From NCBI GenBank assembly GCA_039188505.1, contig JBCCZC010000347.1:1-6267 (forward strand): a stretch of DNA of 6,267 bases, read 5' to 3'. Of this stretch, positions 6,030 through 6,267 are shown piece by piece. Source of the stretch: JBCCZC01 sp039188505. GTDB lineage: Bacteria > Pseudomonadota > Gammaproteobacteria > Xanthomonadales > SZUA-38. The notes beneath the pieces are model-generated. The model saw nothing but the letters and a program-made list of their open reading frames with translations, ran no database searches and was not told where the DNA came from. Positions within the stretch are counted from its first letter, which is position 1; each line of letters opens with the position of its first letter. The translations under genes were made by a program, and so were the position numbers.

Positions 6030-6267
6030 ATGACCATGGGAAGGCTTGTCGTCGTCATCGCCCTACTGCTACTGGCTGTGCCGGTGCCCGTCCTGGCGCA
6101 GGACGAGGCCGGTACGGATCAGGCGCTGCTGGTCTTTCATCGCGCCAACGTCCTGAAAGCCCGTGCCGTGCGCTTCAACATCGAGCAGGACGGTCGGCCG
6201 ATAGGCCAGCTACCCGCCGGTTCGGAGCTGACCGTAGCGCTCGATCCGGGTACCTACCTGTTCACCG
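6030..6267 (+). CDS. Secreted small beta-domain protein (DUF2846/PEGA-like), partial
   Basis: Seventy-nine residues are visible before the window ends. The N-terminus is a clear signal peptide: MTMGR, then hydrophobic LVVVIALLLLAVPVPV, then LAQ with probable cleavage after the Ala at about residue 23 (VLA|QDE). The mature part reads ALLVFHRANVLKARAVRFNI, then EQDGRPIGQLPAGSELTVAL and DPGTYLFT. This matches the layout of DUF2846/PEGA-type domains: a short strand, 'DG-IG-L' turn, and a 'l-PG-y' strand. Such domains occur in envelope proteins and have no known catalytic role. An in-frame TGA at 5985-5987 excludes a longer N-terminus, and the GGAG at 6019-6022 supports the 6030 start. It is on the same strand as kynU, but 394 bases away, so co-transcription is doubtful. 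The signal peptide is seen directly; the domain name is tentative because the rest is outside the window. Confidence 0.75.
   Translation, partial: MTMGRLVVVIALLLLAVPVPVLAQDEAGTDQALLVFHRANVLKARAVRFNIEQDGRPIGQLPAGSELTVALDPGTYLFT

Noticed and set aside
5861..6058. A 65-codon minus-strand frame opposite the start of the last gene
   Set aside because: It overlaps the signal peptide region of the plus-strand gene, has no family resemblance, and is out of frame with the minus-strand remnant.

Overview
The window is a high-GC bacterial segment, roughly two-thirds G+C by eye. The gene types and codon use fit a proteobacterium. A 'FADGFE' string just after the signal peptide of one protein recalls secreted proteins of Xanthomonadales-like gammaproteobacteria, but that placement is an inference from memory.

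Left part (1-4240, minus strand): three tightly packed genes read right to left. They encode a 754-residue DUF1800 protein with a probable signal peptide, a 538-residue DUF1501 protein with a twin-arginine signal, and a c-type cytochrome-like protein that runs off the left edge. There are 13 bases between the first two genes and an ATGA start/stop overlap between the last two, so they almost certainly form one translationally coupled operon. All three products look exported. DUF1800-DUF1501 pairs are a known but functionally unassigned association. A haem protein in the same transcript suggests an envelope process with a redox step.

Middle (4241-4381): a 141-base divergent intergenic region. 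It holds a strong Shine-Dalgarno for the DUF1800 gene, a TTGACA hexamer facing right, and a short inverted repeat just downstream of that hexamer which could be an operator.

Right part (4382-6267, plus strand): a complete kynureninase gene (kynU), with no other kynurenine-pathway gene in view. It is followed by a 394-base stretch without an intact gene. That stretch appears to contain a frameshifted minus-strand remnant of an unrelated protein family, abutting the kynU 3' end. The window closes with the start of a secreted protein resembling DUF2846/PEGA-type beta domains, cut off by the right edge.

No tRNA, rRNA, CRISPR array, insertion sequence or convincing rho-independent terminator was seen. 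The strongest candidate for an undescribed system is the DUF1800-DUF1501-cytochrome operon.
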